The notes under the pieces were generated by a model. That model did no database searches. It had not been told where the DNA came from and saw only the letters and a program-made list of their open reading frames with translations. Shown here piece by piece: positions 26,140 through 33,079 of a stretch of DNA of 64,000 bases; the stretch's first letter is position 1; the number at the start of each line of letters is the position of its first letter. Source of the DNA: Deinococcus sp. KNUC1210 (lineage in GTDB: Bacteria; Deinococcota; Deinococci; Deinococcales; Deinococcaceae); NCBI RefSeq assembly GCF_022344005.1, contig NZ_CP092190.1:2734669-2798668 (forward strand), written 5' to 3'. The position numbers were made by a program, and so were the translations under genes.

Positions 26140-26604
26140 TGCTGACCCTGATGAAGGCCTGAATGAACCGCTCACTGATTCGGCCATGTTGGCCTGCACT
26201 TGGCGAAGTAAGCTGGCCACTGGATACCACGCGTTCCTCTCGTGTCTCTTCCCCTCGTCGTCGTCATCATCTTCGTGCAGGTCGTCGAGATGGAGCCAAT
26301 ACGCTAATAGCAGCTGCGTCGGGTGGGTGGCTTGGCGCGAAAGGACCGCACGGACAGCGGCCTCGACCTCGTGGTATTCACCGATGCTATCTCTTAGCGC
26401 GTCATTCGCGGATTCCAACAGCAACTCGCCGAGATAGAACTCGAGACCCCAGTCGGCAAATGTGGGCGCATGCCGAACGAAATACGTGACAAAGGTGGAG
26501 AGGCGGGTAGCGTCTGCGTTACAAATGCCCCAATCTTGCGGCATGTCCGGATAGCGCACGTCAAGGTCTTTGGCCGCTTGCACCAAGGTCAGCGGGGGCA
26601 GCAT
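26104..26604 (-). CDS. Uncharacterised protein (166 aa), 3' end inside repeat R1
   Basis: Helical acidic protein: GLEFYLGELLLESANDALRD, YHEVEAAVRAVLSRQATHPT, and an Asp-rich loop LHEDDDDDEGKRHE. Family not recognised. The last ten residues (TTQYNGDGAE) are encoded by the palindromic repeat, so the original C-terminus was probably replaced when the repeat arrived. Confidence 0.6.
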   Translation of the reverse strand: MLPPLTLVQAAKDLDVRYPDMPQDWGICNADATRLSTFVTYFVRHAPTFADWGLEFYLGELLLESANDALRDSIGEYHEVEAAVRAVLSRQATHPTQLLLAYWLHLDDLHEDDDDDEGKRHERNAWYPVASLLRQVQANMAESVSGSFRPSSGSAATTQYNGDGAE

Positions 26605-26693
26605 TTCAAGACAGTACCACTGCTCGTGAGGGCACCAAACCTTGAGCGTAAAAAGGTGAGTAGTAACGGAAAAAGAGGAAGGTCGGTACGCGC

Positions 26694-26822
26694 TCAGTCC
26701 TGGGCAAGAGCGGCGTCAGCGCGTCGCTGCACGTCCTCGGGACTGCCGGACGCATCAATGCTGAACAGGGTGCCAGCCGCGCGATACGCGGCGATGGCCG
26801 GATCCGTCTGCTGATGAAACAC
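26694..26822 (-). pseudogene. 3' fragment of an adenylate-kinase-like gene
   Basis: The minus strand encodes VFHQQTDPAIAAYRAAGTL then FSIDASGSPEDVQRRADAAL and a stop at 26694. This closely resembles the end of bacterial adenylate kinases (VYHEQT-PL..YY...G.L..VDG.GS.EEV). Upstream codons are unrelated, so only about 43 codons remain; a full adk should exist elsewhere. Confidence 0.55.
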
Positions 26823-26935
26823 TGCTGCGCTGCTGATACTCGGGAAATGGAGGCGTCAGGGAAAGGAGAGCCGTGAGATTCGCGCTCCCGCCCGCCCAGG
26901 GGCGGTATCATGTTCCCGCGGCAAGAGCATCATCG

Positions 26936-26970
26936 GCCCCGACCTGCTCGATACAGGCGGGGCTTTCTGT
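26936..26970 (+). terminator. Terminator-like hairpin
   Basis: GCCCCGACCTG and CAGGCGGGGC form a stem with one mismatch and a seven-base loop, followed by TTTCTGTT. No gene on the plus strand ends here now, suggesting the upstream gene has been lost. Confidence 0.5.
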
Positions 26971-27193
26971 TGTTCCGTCTCCGTTCATATGTCAGCGCGT
27001 TTCGCGTAGGCGTGATCCTGCTGAGCCTGCGCCCAGCGCTGTTAGCAGAGGTGTCTTCGTTGGCCATAGATTGGCCTTAACTTCGTGGAAGGGTAGGAAA
27101 GGGCGGGATGAATCGGGACGATCCAGGAAGGTTTTGTGCGTTGTAGTGAGAGTTTTTTTGATGCTGCCTGTGGGTCAAAAAAGGCCAGCTTAC

Positions 27194-27240
27194 ATTGACA
27201 CTGTAGGGGTCAGGAGTTCAAATCTCCTCGAGTCTACCAA
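27194..27240 (+). repeat. Left attachment-site-like repeat: 3' half of tRNA-Val(GAC)
   Basis: 47 bases identical to 42268-42314. They run from the anticodon loop (TTGACAC) through the stem, variable loop, T arm (AGGAGTTCAAATCTCCT), acceptor strand and CCA of a tRNA. A matching 5' half is absent upstream: only TTACA before it could pair with the anticodon stem. Typical of an integrase attL/attR core. Confidence 0.75.
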
Positions 27241-27242
27241 CC

Positions 27243-27268
27243 AACTCCCTCCCAGAGGGAGTTTTTCT
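27243..27268 (+). terminator. Terminator after the left tRNA fragment
   Basis: AACTCCCTC and GAGGGAGTT with a three-base loop, then TTTTTC. It is positioned exactly as the terminator of a tRNA transcript. Confidence 0.8.
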
Positions 27269-27435
27269 ATTCCTACAACAGTCAGAAAAGGCCGGAATTC
27301 TCCGTTGCAGCAACCCGTGCAGCAACCGCTGTTTTTGCCCTCGCTAGAACGCGTGAGTTTAGGCTGTACTACTCCTGTTGAAGGGAGCTTCAAGACCGGT
27401 GTTTATCTCTCGAATTGCTCATACGATAGGGAAGT

Positions 27436-27963
27436 ATGGAACGACTCGGGGGGTGGCAGGCACTTGAACTTCTACGCCAGTATCGAAAACTCAAGGACGT
27501 TGAGGTTATTGGTAGTCTTAGCCTACCTGAACTAGATGATGGAGATATCGTGCCACCCTTGGGCTTTAAGCACTGCACCATCGAGACAATCGAAGGGACT
27601 GGCGTGATCTTTCAGGGCCATGTCTCTTTCGAAGACTGTGCTATCGGAAGCGTGCTTTTCTACTCGGCTACATTTCTTCAAGGAGCGTATTTCAAAAATT
27701 GTATTTTTGATGGACCTGCAATCACGTTTGAATGTGGTGGGCATAACCAGTCGCCATCACGCTTTATCCTTGAGCAGTGTGTATTTCGGCATTTTGTTAA
27801 CTTCTTTGACTGTTGGTATCCAGGCGGCATTGAGGTACGACAATGCCATTTTGAAAAGGGCACAAATCTTATTGGAAACCTCGGTCAACCTTATCAAGTT
27901 GATCTTGGGAAGAATGCGATTATAGAAAATAACATAGGTGCAATGAATGTCAATGGTGGGTGA
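27436..27963 (+). CDS. Pentapeptide/beta-helix-like protein (175 aa)
   Basis: Composition is less GC-rich than neighbours. After a helical start the protein shows regular short strands: FKHCTIETIEGTGVIFQGHV, FEDCAIGSVLFYSATFLQGA, FKNCIFDGPAITFE, LEQCVFRHFVNFFD, VRQCHFEKGTNLIG. This periodic F-x-x-C pattern fits a right-handed beta helix or degenerate pentapeptide repeat. No enzyme motif. Repeat R2 follows 41 bases after the stop. Confidence 0.65.
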   Translation: MERLGGWQALELLRQYRKLKDVEVIGSLSLPELDDGDIVPPLGFKHCTIETIEGTGVIFQGHVSFEDCAIGSVLFYSATFLQGAYFKNCIFDGPAITFECGGHNQSPSRFILEQCVFRHFVNFFDCWYPGGIEVRQCHFEKGTNLIGNLGQPYQVDLGKNAIIENNIGAMNVNGG

Positions 27964-28004
27964 GGAAACCGCGGAACTGTAGATGACGTTCAGTATGTTG
28001 AGAC

Positions 28005-28051
28005 GTGACTGCTCAGCGCGTTAGGAGTCGTTTACGTGCTGGGTAGTTACC
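28005..28051. repeat. Palindromic repeat R2
   Basis: GTGACTGCTCAGCGCGT (28005-28021) and ACGTGCTGGGTAGTTACC (28034-28051) pair over about 13 of 17 positions. Lies just 3' of the beta-helix gene. Confidence 0.75.
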
Positions 28052-28193
28052 GCGACACTACACAAGCAGGGGATGAGTGTGTGGGATGGACTGGTGAGCG
28101 TCTTCGCTAACAACGTTCTTCTACCAGTTTTCTTGCCCTGAAGGAGATGCTACAGGTGGGGATAGGGAATTGTATGGAACTCAGGGCAGTCAT

Positions 28194-28760
28194 ATGCTGA
28201 AGGGTCACGATGAGACCGCCGTCACGGTTCTTATTCCCGATGATATATTGGAACAGGTAAAGCTGTCTCTTCAGCCTGATAATACATTACAAGAACTCAT
28301 AATCCGAGCTCTAAATGTATATTTGACGCTAACGGAGAATCAGGGAAATAGACTGGATACCGCCGTATATTTTGATCAAATTGGGATCCTAAAACCCAGA
28401 ATAACTCTCTTCACCAAATCCTTAAAAGATTCTATTGCATTTTACTGTCAACTGGGTTTCCAAATACATTCCAAGCATCTTGGACTCCTCTGGATTTCGC
28501 TCGTTTCGCGAGGCCTAGTGCTCATCTTGATAGAATCTACCCGAAATATTAAGACAGAAAACGAGAGTATTGATATCAATTTTACATCCAATACCAATCT
28601 TGAGTTTTTGGCAGAGCAATTGAAAGACATAGGTATGATAGTTGACGAAGAGAATATTTTTAATAATATCGATGCACCTGAGATTACAGTATTAGACCCT
28701 GATGGCAGGAAAATATCTATCTGGAGCGACATTCCGACCGAGAGTGATAGCTGGTTATAA
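28194..28760 (+). CDS. RHH-like N-terminus fused to a glyoxalase/VOC domain
   Basis: AT-rich gene. Residues 10-45 (VTVLIPDDILEQVKLSL and TLQELIIRALNVYLTL) look like a ribbon-helix-helix DNA-binding module. From about 60 the protein has a VOC/glyoxalase fold: ITLFTKSLKDSIAFYCQLGF, LLWISLVSRGLVLILIE, ITVLDPDGRKISIW. Metal ligands are not clear. I use ATG 28194 over the in-frame start at 28170. A VOC protein with a DNA-binding end could be a resistance regulator or antitoxin-like; this is inference. Confidence 0.7.
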   Translation: MLKGHDETAVTVLIPDDILEQVKLSLQPDNTLQELIIRALNVYLTLTENQGNRLDTAVYFDQIGILKPRITLFTKSLKDSIAFYCQLGFQIHSKHLGLLWISLVSRGLVLILIESTRNIKTENESIDINFTSNTNLEFLAEQLKDIGMIVDEENIFNNIDAPEITVLDPDGRKISIWSDIPTESDSWL

Positions 28761-28979
28761 ATGCGTGATTATTTGATATAAGTATCGACTTCCGTACTCA
28801 GTGGCTACGAGAGAGCGGACTTATATGGAATTTAGGGGGACTGAGTGCTTAATGTTTACGATTTCCCTACTCTACTTAACTATAACACTTCACTAACCGC
28901 ATGTATGATCATTAGTCAGGAGTTTTATTAGAAATATACGGCAATGAAGGATTGCTTGACGTAATACAGAAGGTGGCCC

Positions 28980-29303
28980 TTGAATATAATTGACTATCTC
29001 TTAAAAATTGCTGTTGACAGAGATTTTAATATGCTTTCTAACATCAGAAGCGCCTTAGTTGCTTCAATAGGGATTTTGGATTGGATTCACTTATATTGTA
29101 AGAGAGATGTGTCAAGACAGTTGAGGATTGGAAAGAATTCAACCGACTATGAGGGTTATCTAATACTCTCAAGTCTACCAATCTTTTGGGATGTATTCGA
29201 GATTCGTCAGGATTTGATCTACAAATTGCAGATTGGCTTTAGAAATGACCTAGACGAAAGTCTAAGACGGGCAATTTTGGTGAAGGTTTGTGAGAGATAT
29301 TGA
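28980..29303 (+). CDS. AT-rich uncharacterised protein (107 aa)
   Basis: Starts with TTG after AAGGTGG. Helical, with Ile/Leu/Asp-rich composition (MNIIDYLLKIAVDRDFNML; LILSSLPIFWDVFEIRQDLI). No family recognised. Base composition differs strongly from the chromosome, indicating transfer. Confidence 0.5.
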   Translation: MNIIDYLLKIAVDRDFNMLSNIRSALVASIGILDWIHLYCKRDVSRQLRIGKNSTDYEGYLILSSLPIFWDVFEIRQDLIYKLQIGFRNDLDESLRRAILVKVCERY

Positions 29304-29603
29304 TGAATAAATAACACAAAACACGCAAATATACTGAACAGTCACACGGAATGAACTTTAACGTGCTGAGCAATTGTTCGGCGTGTAGGTCGGAACGGGT
29401 GTGGCCCGGCGATCAATGCTCAGTAGCGGTCTTTTCGACCTCGCAGTCACGCGATCTGCCGGGTCACCGTCCCCTTCCAACATACAAGCAGTCACGATGA
29501 AAACAGCGTCCAGAACGACTAGAAGACGTTAATACATACGCTTTAGAGCTGTCAGCAAAGGCATCATGCAATGAACCGTCCATGGATAGAATCAAGGGCG
29601 AGA

Positions 29604-29729
29604 TGGGCGGTGACTGAGTGGCTGAAGGTGGTTGTCGCCGATGACGGTGCATCAAGGTGGTCGAACTTGCTGCACAAGAGGAATAACCGGTCTTTCAGAG
29701 ACCCAGGGGTTCGAATCCCTTCCGTCCGA
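29604..29729 (+). other. tRNA-like sequence, serine-type arms, oversized
   Basis: TGGGCGG (29604-29610) can pair with CCGTCCG (29722-29728). The 5' part GACTGAGTGGCTGAAGGT resembles the D arm of class II tRNA-Ser, and CAGGGGTTCGAATCCCTT is a good T arm. About 126 nt is 30-40 too long for any tRNA, the anticodon loop is irregular, and CCA is not encoded. Probably a damaged tRNA gene or one carrying an insertion. Confidence 0.4.
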
Positions 29730-29739
29730 TCTTGATGAA

Positions 29740-29770
29740 GGCGGGCCTGTCACCACAGGCCCGCCTTTCC
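29740..29770 (+). terminator. Strong terminator after the tRNA-like sequence
   Basis: GGCGGGCCTGT and ACAGGCCCGCC form a perfect 11-bp stem with a four-base loop (CACC), followed by TTTCCCTT. Confidence 0.85.
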
Positions 29771-29856
29771 CTTCCTTGCTTCTCTTTGGCTTTCACGGCC
29801 TAAAGCGACGGCGCAGCTCCTAATGAACTCCAGGGAGCCGCGCCGTGACAGTGCCG

Positions 29857-30456
29857 CTATTTACTGGTGGTGCACTGGACGTACGCCAACTTGCAGAACT
29901 CGTCATGCTTCTGAAGAAACGCGCCGATTTCCACGTTGTAGAGGGGGCTGAACTCGCTGTACACCGCGTGGTCGTCATCACTGTCCAGGGCGGCCAGCGA
30001 GGCCAATGCAAATGCCTTGGTGACATAGGTGTTCTGGACGTAGCCGTTCCCCAGATCACTTTGATGCAAGTACTGACCGGCAAAGGGACCGCTGGTGATG
30101 AGATCGACTTCCACGGAATGTTCGTTCGGTTGATTCACCTTTACGAGCAGCGTTTTCGTCGGTGCCAGGACGCTGATGGGGTACAAATTAGCGTCCAAGA
30201 TCATTTCCCAGACTGTTGGTTGGCCATCTTGAACATGCACGATTACGACTGGATCGTCGTTGCCGTTCGTCCAGTTCATGAAGTTCAGTGGAAAGGTGTC
30301 CGAATTGCTTGGTCCGTCGAAATAGGCAGGGGTGTACTGCTGATAGTGAGCGGGGAGGTCGAGCAGTTGTGTCGGCGTAAAGACTGGGCTTGCTGCGGAG
30401 GCAATGCCCAGGCTGAGCGTGGTACAGAAGAAGGCAATCCGTGTCGGTCGTTTCAT
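29857..30456 (-). CDS. Secreted uncharacterised protein (199 aa)
   Basis: N-terminal signal peptide (RIAFFCTTLSLGIASAAS) with an AxA-type cleavage site, so exported. The mature part is acidic and aromatic (SDTFPLNFMNWTNGNDDP; FAGQYLHQSDLGNGYVQNTY) with two Cys near the end. No family recognised. Repeats R4 and R5 lie directly upstream of its start. Confidence 0.65.
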   Translation of the reverse strand: MKRPTRIAFFCTTLSLGIASAASPVFTPTQLLDLPAHYQQYTPAYFDGPSNSDTFPLNFMNWTNGNDDPVVIVHVQDGQPTVWEMILDANLYPISVLAPTKTLLVKVNQPNEHSVEVDLITSGPFAGQYLHQSDLGNGYVQNTYVTKAFALASLAALDSDDDHAVYSEFSPLYNVEIGAFLQKHDEFCKLAYVQCTTSK

Positions 30457-30506
30457 CAGTCTCCTTGAAGCTTCTCTTCTTACCTTAAAATGTGCATAGA
30501 TGCAAT

Positions 30507-30554
30507 GTGACAGTTCAGCACGTGGATGGGTCGTGTCACGTGCTGAACTGTCAC
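30507..30554. repeat. Palindromic repeat R4 (perfect)
   Basis: Perfect 18-bp arms GTGACAGTTCAGCACGTG (30507-30524) and its complement (30537-30554) around a 12-base loop. No T-run on either side. Confidence 0.9.
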
Positions 30555-30580
30555 CAAGTAACTAAGATGGAATCACTGAT

Positions 30581-30624
30581 GGTGACGACTCAGCACGATG
30601 CCCAACGTATGCTGAGTCGTCACC
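30581..30624. repeat. Palindromic repeat R5 (perfect)
   Basis: Perfect 15-bp arms GGTGACGACTCAGCA (30581-30595) and TGCTGAGTCGTCACC (30610-30624), loop 14. Only 26 bases from R4 and 18 bases beyond the 3' end of the next minus-strand gene. The variable bases (GAC) differ from R4 (AGT) but pair within the hairpin. Confidence 0.9.
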
Positions 30625-30642
30625 CTGCCTCAAGGAACGACG

Positions 30643-30993
30643 CTAATGGGTGGGCTGTCCGGTTGCGGCCGCAGCTTGATGAGCATTTGCATATTGATCA
30701 ACTGCACGTGGATACAGCGTCCAGGCAATAAAAGCTGGCATGACGAACGCGAGTACTATCAGTTTAAAAGGCAACGGCGATTTCTTCCTGGGCAATGAGC
30801 GAGCGGTAGCACGCCGATAAAAGCGCAAGATGATAGGAATCATCGCCAGTGCTGCAAGAGGAACACGCAAGGGTGGAAGGGACGCCAGCGGAGCGAACGG
30901 AGCAAGAATGATGAACAGGCAGATTATCATTCCGAGATAAAACCAGACCACCGGGGGAATGACTCGTAGGTACATTCGAAAGAATGTGAGCAT
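30643..30993 (-). CDS. Small membrane protein (116 aa)
   Basis: About four hydrophobic segments: VIPPVVWFYLGMIICLFIIL, LPPLRVPLAALAMIPIILRF and LIVLAFVMPAFIAWTLY, with a basic loop RRATARSLPRKKS. No family recognised. Its stop is 18 bases from repeat R5. Confidence 0.6.
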   Translation of the reverse strand: MLTFFRMYLRVIPPVVWFYLGMIICLFIILAPFAPLASLPPLRVPLAALAMIPIILRFYRRATARSLPRKKSPLPFKLIVLAFVMPAFIAWTLYPRAVDQYANAHQAAAATGQPTH

Positions 30994-31052
30994 GAACGGA
31001 GTTTATCGGGAAATGCGCACTATGACGCCTGATGTGCGGTGCAGTAACCAGG

Positions 31053-31150
31053 GTGATGACTCCGGACATCGAGCATCGCGCGAGGAGTCACGATACTTCT
31101 GTTCTTTGGGCGTGACGGCTGACCATGATCACCGTCCTGCTGAGCAATCA
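31053..31150. repeat. Two degenerate members of the palindrome family
   Basis: GTGATGACTCC (31053-31063) with GAGGAGTCAC (31082-31091), and GTGACGGCTGA (from 31115) with TGCTGAGCAATCATC (about 31138-31152). Both are imperfect. They end where the rtcB fragment begins. Confidence 0.45.
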
Positions 31151-31280
31151 TCAACCTTTCACCGTGAGCAGTGGCCGCAGTTCAGCCACCGGACGAGCGA
31201 TTCCGGCCTGCTCTAGCGTCTGAATGACTGGTCCGATGCCCTTGTAGGCGAAGGGGGCTTCCTGCTTCAATTCAGCCAGC
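31151..31280 (-). pseudogene. 3' fragment of an RtcB-type RNA ligase gene
   Basis: The minus strand encodes LAELKQEAPFAYKGIGPVIQ then TLEQAGIARPVAELRPLLTV and KG-stop at 31151. This is the typical RtcB ending (EAP-AYK-I--V, L.P...KG). The coding similarity stops exactly at 31280, where repeat R6 starts, so only 43 codons survive. Confidence 0.65.
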
Positions 31281-31322
31281 GTGACTACTCAGCACAAGCT
31301 CACCTCCGTGGTGAGGAGTCAC
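31281..31322. repeat. Palindromic repeat R6
   Basis: GTGACTACTCAGCAC (31281-31295) and GTGGTGAGGAGTCAC (31308-31322) pair at 13 of 15 positions. It abuts the rtcB fragment. Confidence 0.85.
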
Positions 31323-31374
31323 CACTGATTTTCATCAGATTCGGGACAAAGCATATTGGGAGGTTCCGACCACT

Positions 31375-31761
31375 GTGAGTTTTCGAGTTATCGTTTATTC
31401 CCGTCCGCCTGAAAAGATGCCACGTGACTGTAGGGAGATAAATTTTTGGATAGAAAATGAGAATCGATCCATTATTTATGATGAGCCTTTAGCGGGAGAT
31501 GGTGGTTTTTATAATTTCTGGCACCTTCCAGCCAGACGACTCGCCCTTCCAATACTTTCGAAGGTATATGAGCGGGGATTTGACTCTTATGAAAAAGTAG
31601 AACTAGAGGATTTAAAAAAGGAAATAGAAAAAATTGAGAATTTCTGGAAGGAGAAGGGAATTGATGAGGATGTAAGGTATGATTTCTGGGAGCGCTTGAG
31701 CTACTTCCAGGAAGCACTTCGAATTGCTCTAGAGAATCAGGGCTCTCTCTCTGTCTGTTGA
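31375..31761 (+). CDS. AT-rich uncharacterised protein (128 aa)
   Basis: GTG start. Begins SFRVIVYSRPPEKMPRDC; the middle has DGGFYNFWHLPARRLALPIL and the C-terminal half is a charged helix (LEDLKKEIEKIENFWKEKGI). Resembles small contact-dependent immunity-type proteins in composition, without an assignable family. The stop is 11 bases before repeat R7. Confidence 0.6.
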   Translation: MSFRVIVYSRPPEKMPRDCREINFWIENENRSIIYDEPLAGDGGFYNFWHLPARRLALPILSKVYERGFDSYEKVELEDLKKEIEKIENFWKEKGIDEDVRYDFWERLSYFQEALRIALENQGSLSVC

Positions 31762-31772
31762 TATTCTGGATG

Positions 31773-31813
31773 GTGACAGCTCGGGATGAGATGCTCTCAT
31801 GTTGAATTGTCAC
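31773..31813. repeat. Palindromic repeat R7
   Basis: GTGACAGCTCGGGATGA (31773-31789) and TCATGTTGAATTGTCAC (31797-31813) pair at 12 of 17 positions. The next gene starts three bases after it. Confidence 0.75.
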
Positions 31814-31815
31814 GA

Positions 31816-32459
31816 ATGGAGGTCAATATCGGTATACGAGTCACGTTTTCAATCGGATCGTCAGATGGCCGGTTGAGCCATTTTCTGAATGCGCCGCTTG
31901 GGGCATATCTGGTCTGGTATACGGACGCGGTTGCAGCGTTTCCCGAAGACTTTAAGCCAGGGAGTGTCGCTCTCTTGCAGCGCATTGTCTGGGAAGGTCG
32001 GGCTGGGCTGGAGGCAGTCAATGCTCAGGCCCCGGATGTGGTCGATGACCTTCTGGGTTGGTATTACGGGCACTTCACAGCGGTATCTTCTCAGGCGAAA
32101 CTGACGCGAGCATCGGGGATCAACATAGGCTACCGACATTTCCAAGCCTTGGAGGCGATGTTCCAGCAGATGGGGCAGGAGGAGGCCAGCCATCTGTTGT
32201 CCTACCTTGCGACTGGCCGCCCGATTCTGGGGGCCCGCCCCGTACCGCCCGTTTGAGGTGGGAAGATGCATGGGAGGATGCGTCTCGGTTGTCGTATTGG
32301 ACAGTTGCTGAGGCACGTCAGCTCAGGCAGCTTCTTGAATCGTTCAGTCAGGAAGAACGACTGAGCCTAGATCCTGACCGAGGGGCACTTCCGGCAATTG
32401 ATGAAGCCGTTTCAGCGGCTGTAAAACAGAACACCGGTGTGATCATCGATGTCTATTAA
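31816..32459 (+). CDS. Uncharacterised protein (about 214 aa, frameshifted)
   Basis: ATG 31816 opens MEVNIGIRVTFSIGSSDGRL and the frame ends at 32256. A one-base shift around 32240-32254 joins it to a frame encoding RWEDAWEDASRLSYWTVAEA, then SFSQEERLSLDPDRGALPAI, ending VKQNTGVIIDVY at 32459. Together they give a compact acidic protein like small immunity or accessory proteins; family unknown. Confidence 0.5.
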
Positions 32460-32473
32460 TGTTTACGCGGCGC

Positions 32474-32553
32474 ATGATGCCTCGTTCCTGCGCTGAGGAG
32501 GCACCCGAATCCTTCACCACACTTGACGGTGAACACAATTTCTGAGTTGTCAC
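32474..32553. repeat. Degenerate palindrome region R8
   Basis: TGCCTC...GAGGAGGCA around 32474-32500 and a right-arm half site TCTGAGTTGTCAC at 32541-32553. It sits between two single genes at the spacing seen for intact copies. Confidence 0.4.
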
Positions 32554-32578
32554 CCAAAAGATACAGTTATAGGCGCAA

Positions 32579-32920
32579 ATGAACAGTAATTTCATAGAAG
32601 ACATGCTAAAAAGCGCACTACCCGATAGCCGAGTGCGAAAAGATTTACACCTGTTGTGGAAAGACAATTTTGATGATTTTATTAACATAGAGCTGGATGG
32701 GAAAGCCATCGTCATACCGAAGGACGCCCAGATCCATATACTGTCAAGGATAGTAGAATCTGATGTAATTCTTGGTATCTTTGAGTTTCGTGTCATAGTT
32801 TCTTTGGGAGGAGCTTGGGTAACTCGTGTCGGAATAGTACATTCCCAATACTGTTTCGCTACAATACGCTATAATCATTTACTTGAGCCAACCACTATTG
32901 ACTATGAAGTACTTTACTAA
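32579..32920 (+). CDS. AT-rich uncharacterised protein (113 aa)
   Basis: MNSNFIEDMLKSALPDSRVR, then LHLLWKDNFDDFINIELDGK and beta-rich VILGIFEFRVIVSLGGAWVT. Plausible small alpha/beta protein; no family recognised. Repeat R9 follows 38 bases after the stop. Confidence 0.55.
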   Translation: MNSNFIEDMLKSALPDSRVRKDLHLLWKDNFDDFINIELDGKAIVIPKDAQIHILSRIVESDVILGIFEFRVIVSLGGAWVTRVGIVHSQYCFATIRYNHLLEPTTIDYEVLY

Positions 32921-32958
32921 CAGGTATCGCCTTGCTTTCGTGGTTCCTCAACATAAAA

Positions 32959-33006
32959 TGTGACTGCTCAGCACGTTAAATTTCATTTACGTGCCGAGCA
33001 GTCACA
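32959..33006. repeat. Palindromic repeat R9
   Basis: TGTGACTGCTCAGCACGT (32959-32976) and ACGTGCCGAGCAGTCACA (32989-33006) pair at 17 of 18 positions, loop 12. It lies 73 bases beyond the 3' end of the integrase pseudogene. Confidence 0.9.
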
Positions 33007-33079
33007 GGATAGTTGCCGGCTTAGCTATGCTTTCCCTTGATGATCAATACAATTGTTGAGCTGTTACAAATATTTAATC

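Noticed and set aside
27190..27393. Minus-strand frame containing SRRFELLTPTV (also at 42246-42491)
   Set aside because: This is the usual artefact of translating the antisense of a tRNA; the sequence is a tRNA 3' half.
29604..29729. tmRNA (ssrA)
   Set aside because: Too short, no tag-reading-frame region and no CCA end; only T-arm and acceptor-like parts are present.
26100..33006. Classical integron attC sites
   Set aside because: The palindromes lack the 1R/1L core sequences (RYYYAAC, GTTRRRY) and the expected unpaired bases; the nearby recombinase has no sign of the IntI-specific insert and faces the wrong way.
32959..33006. Rho-independent terminator for the integrase
   Set aside because: Stem is excellent but there is no T-run on either side and the same hairpin recurs after genes in both orientations.
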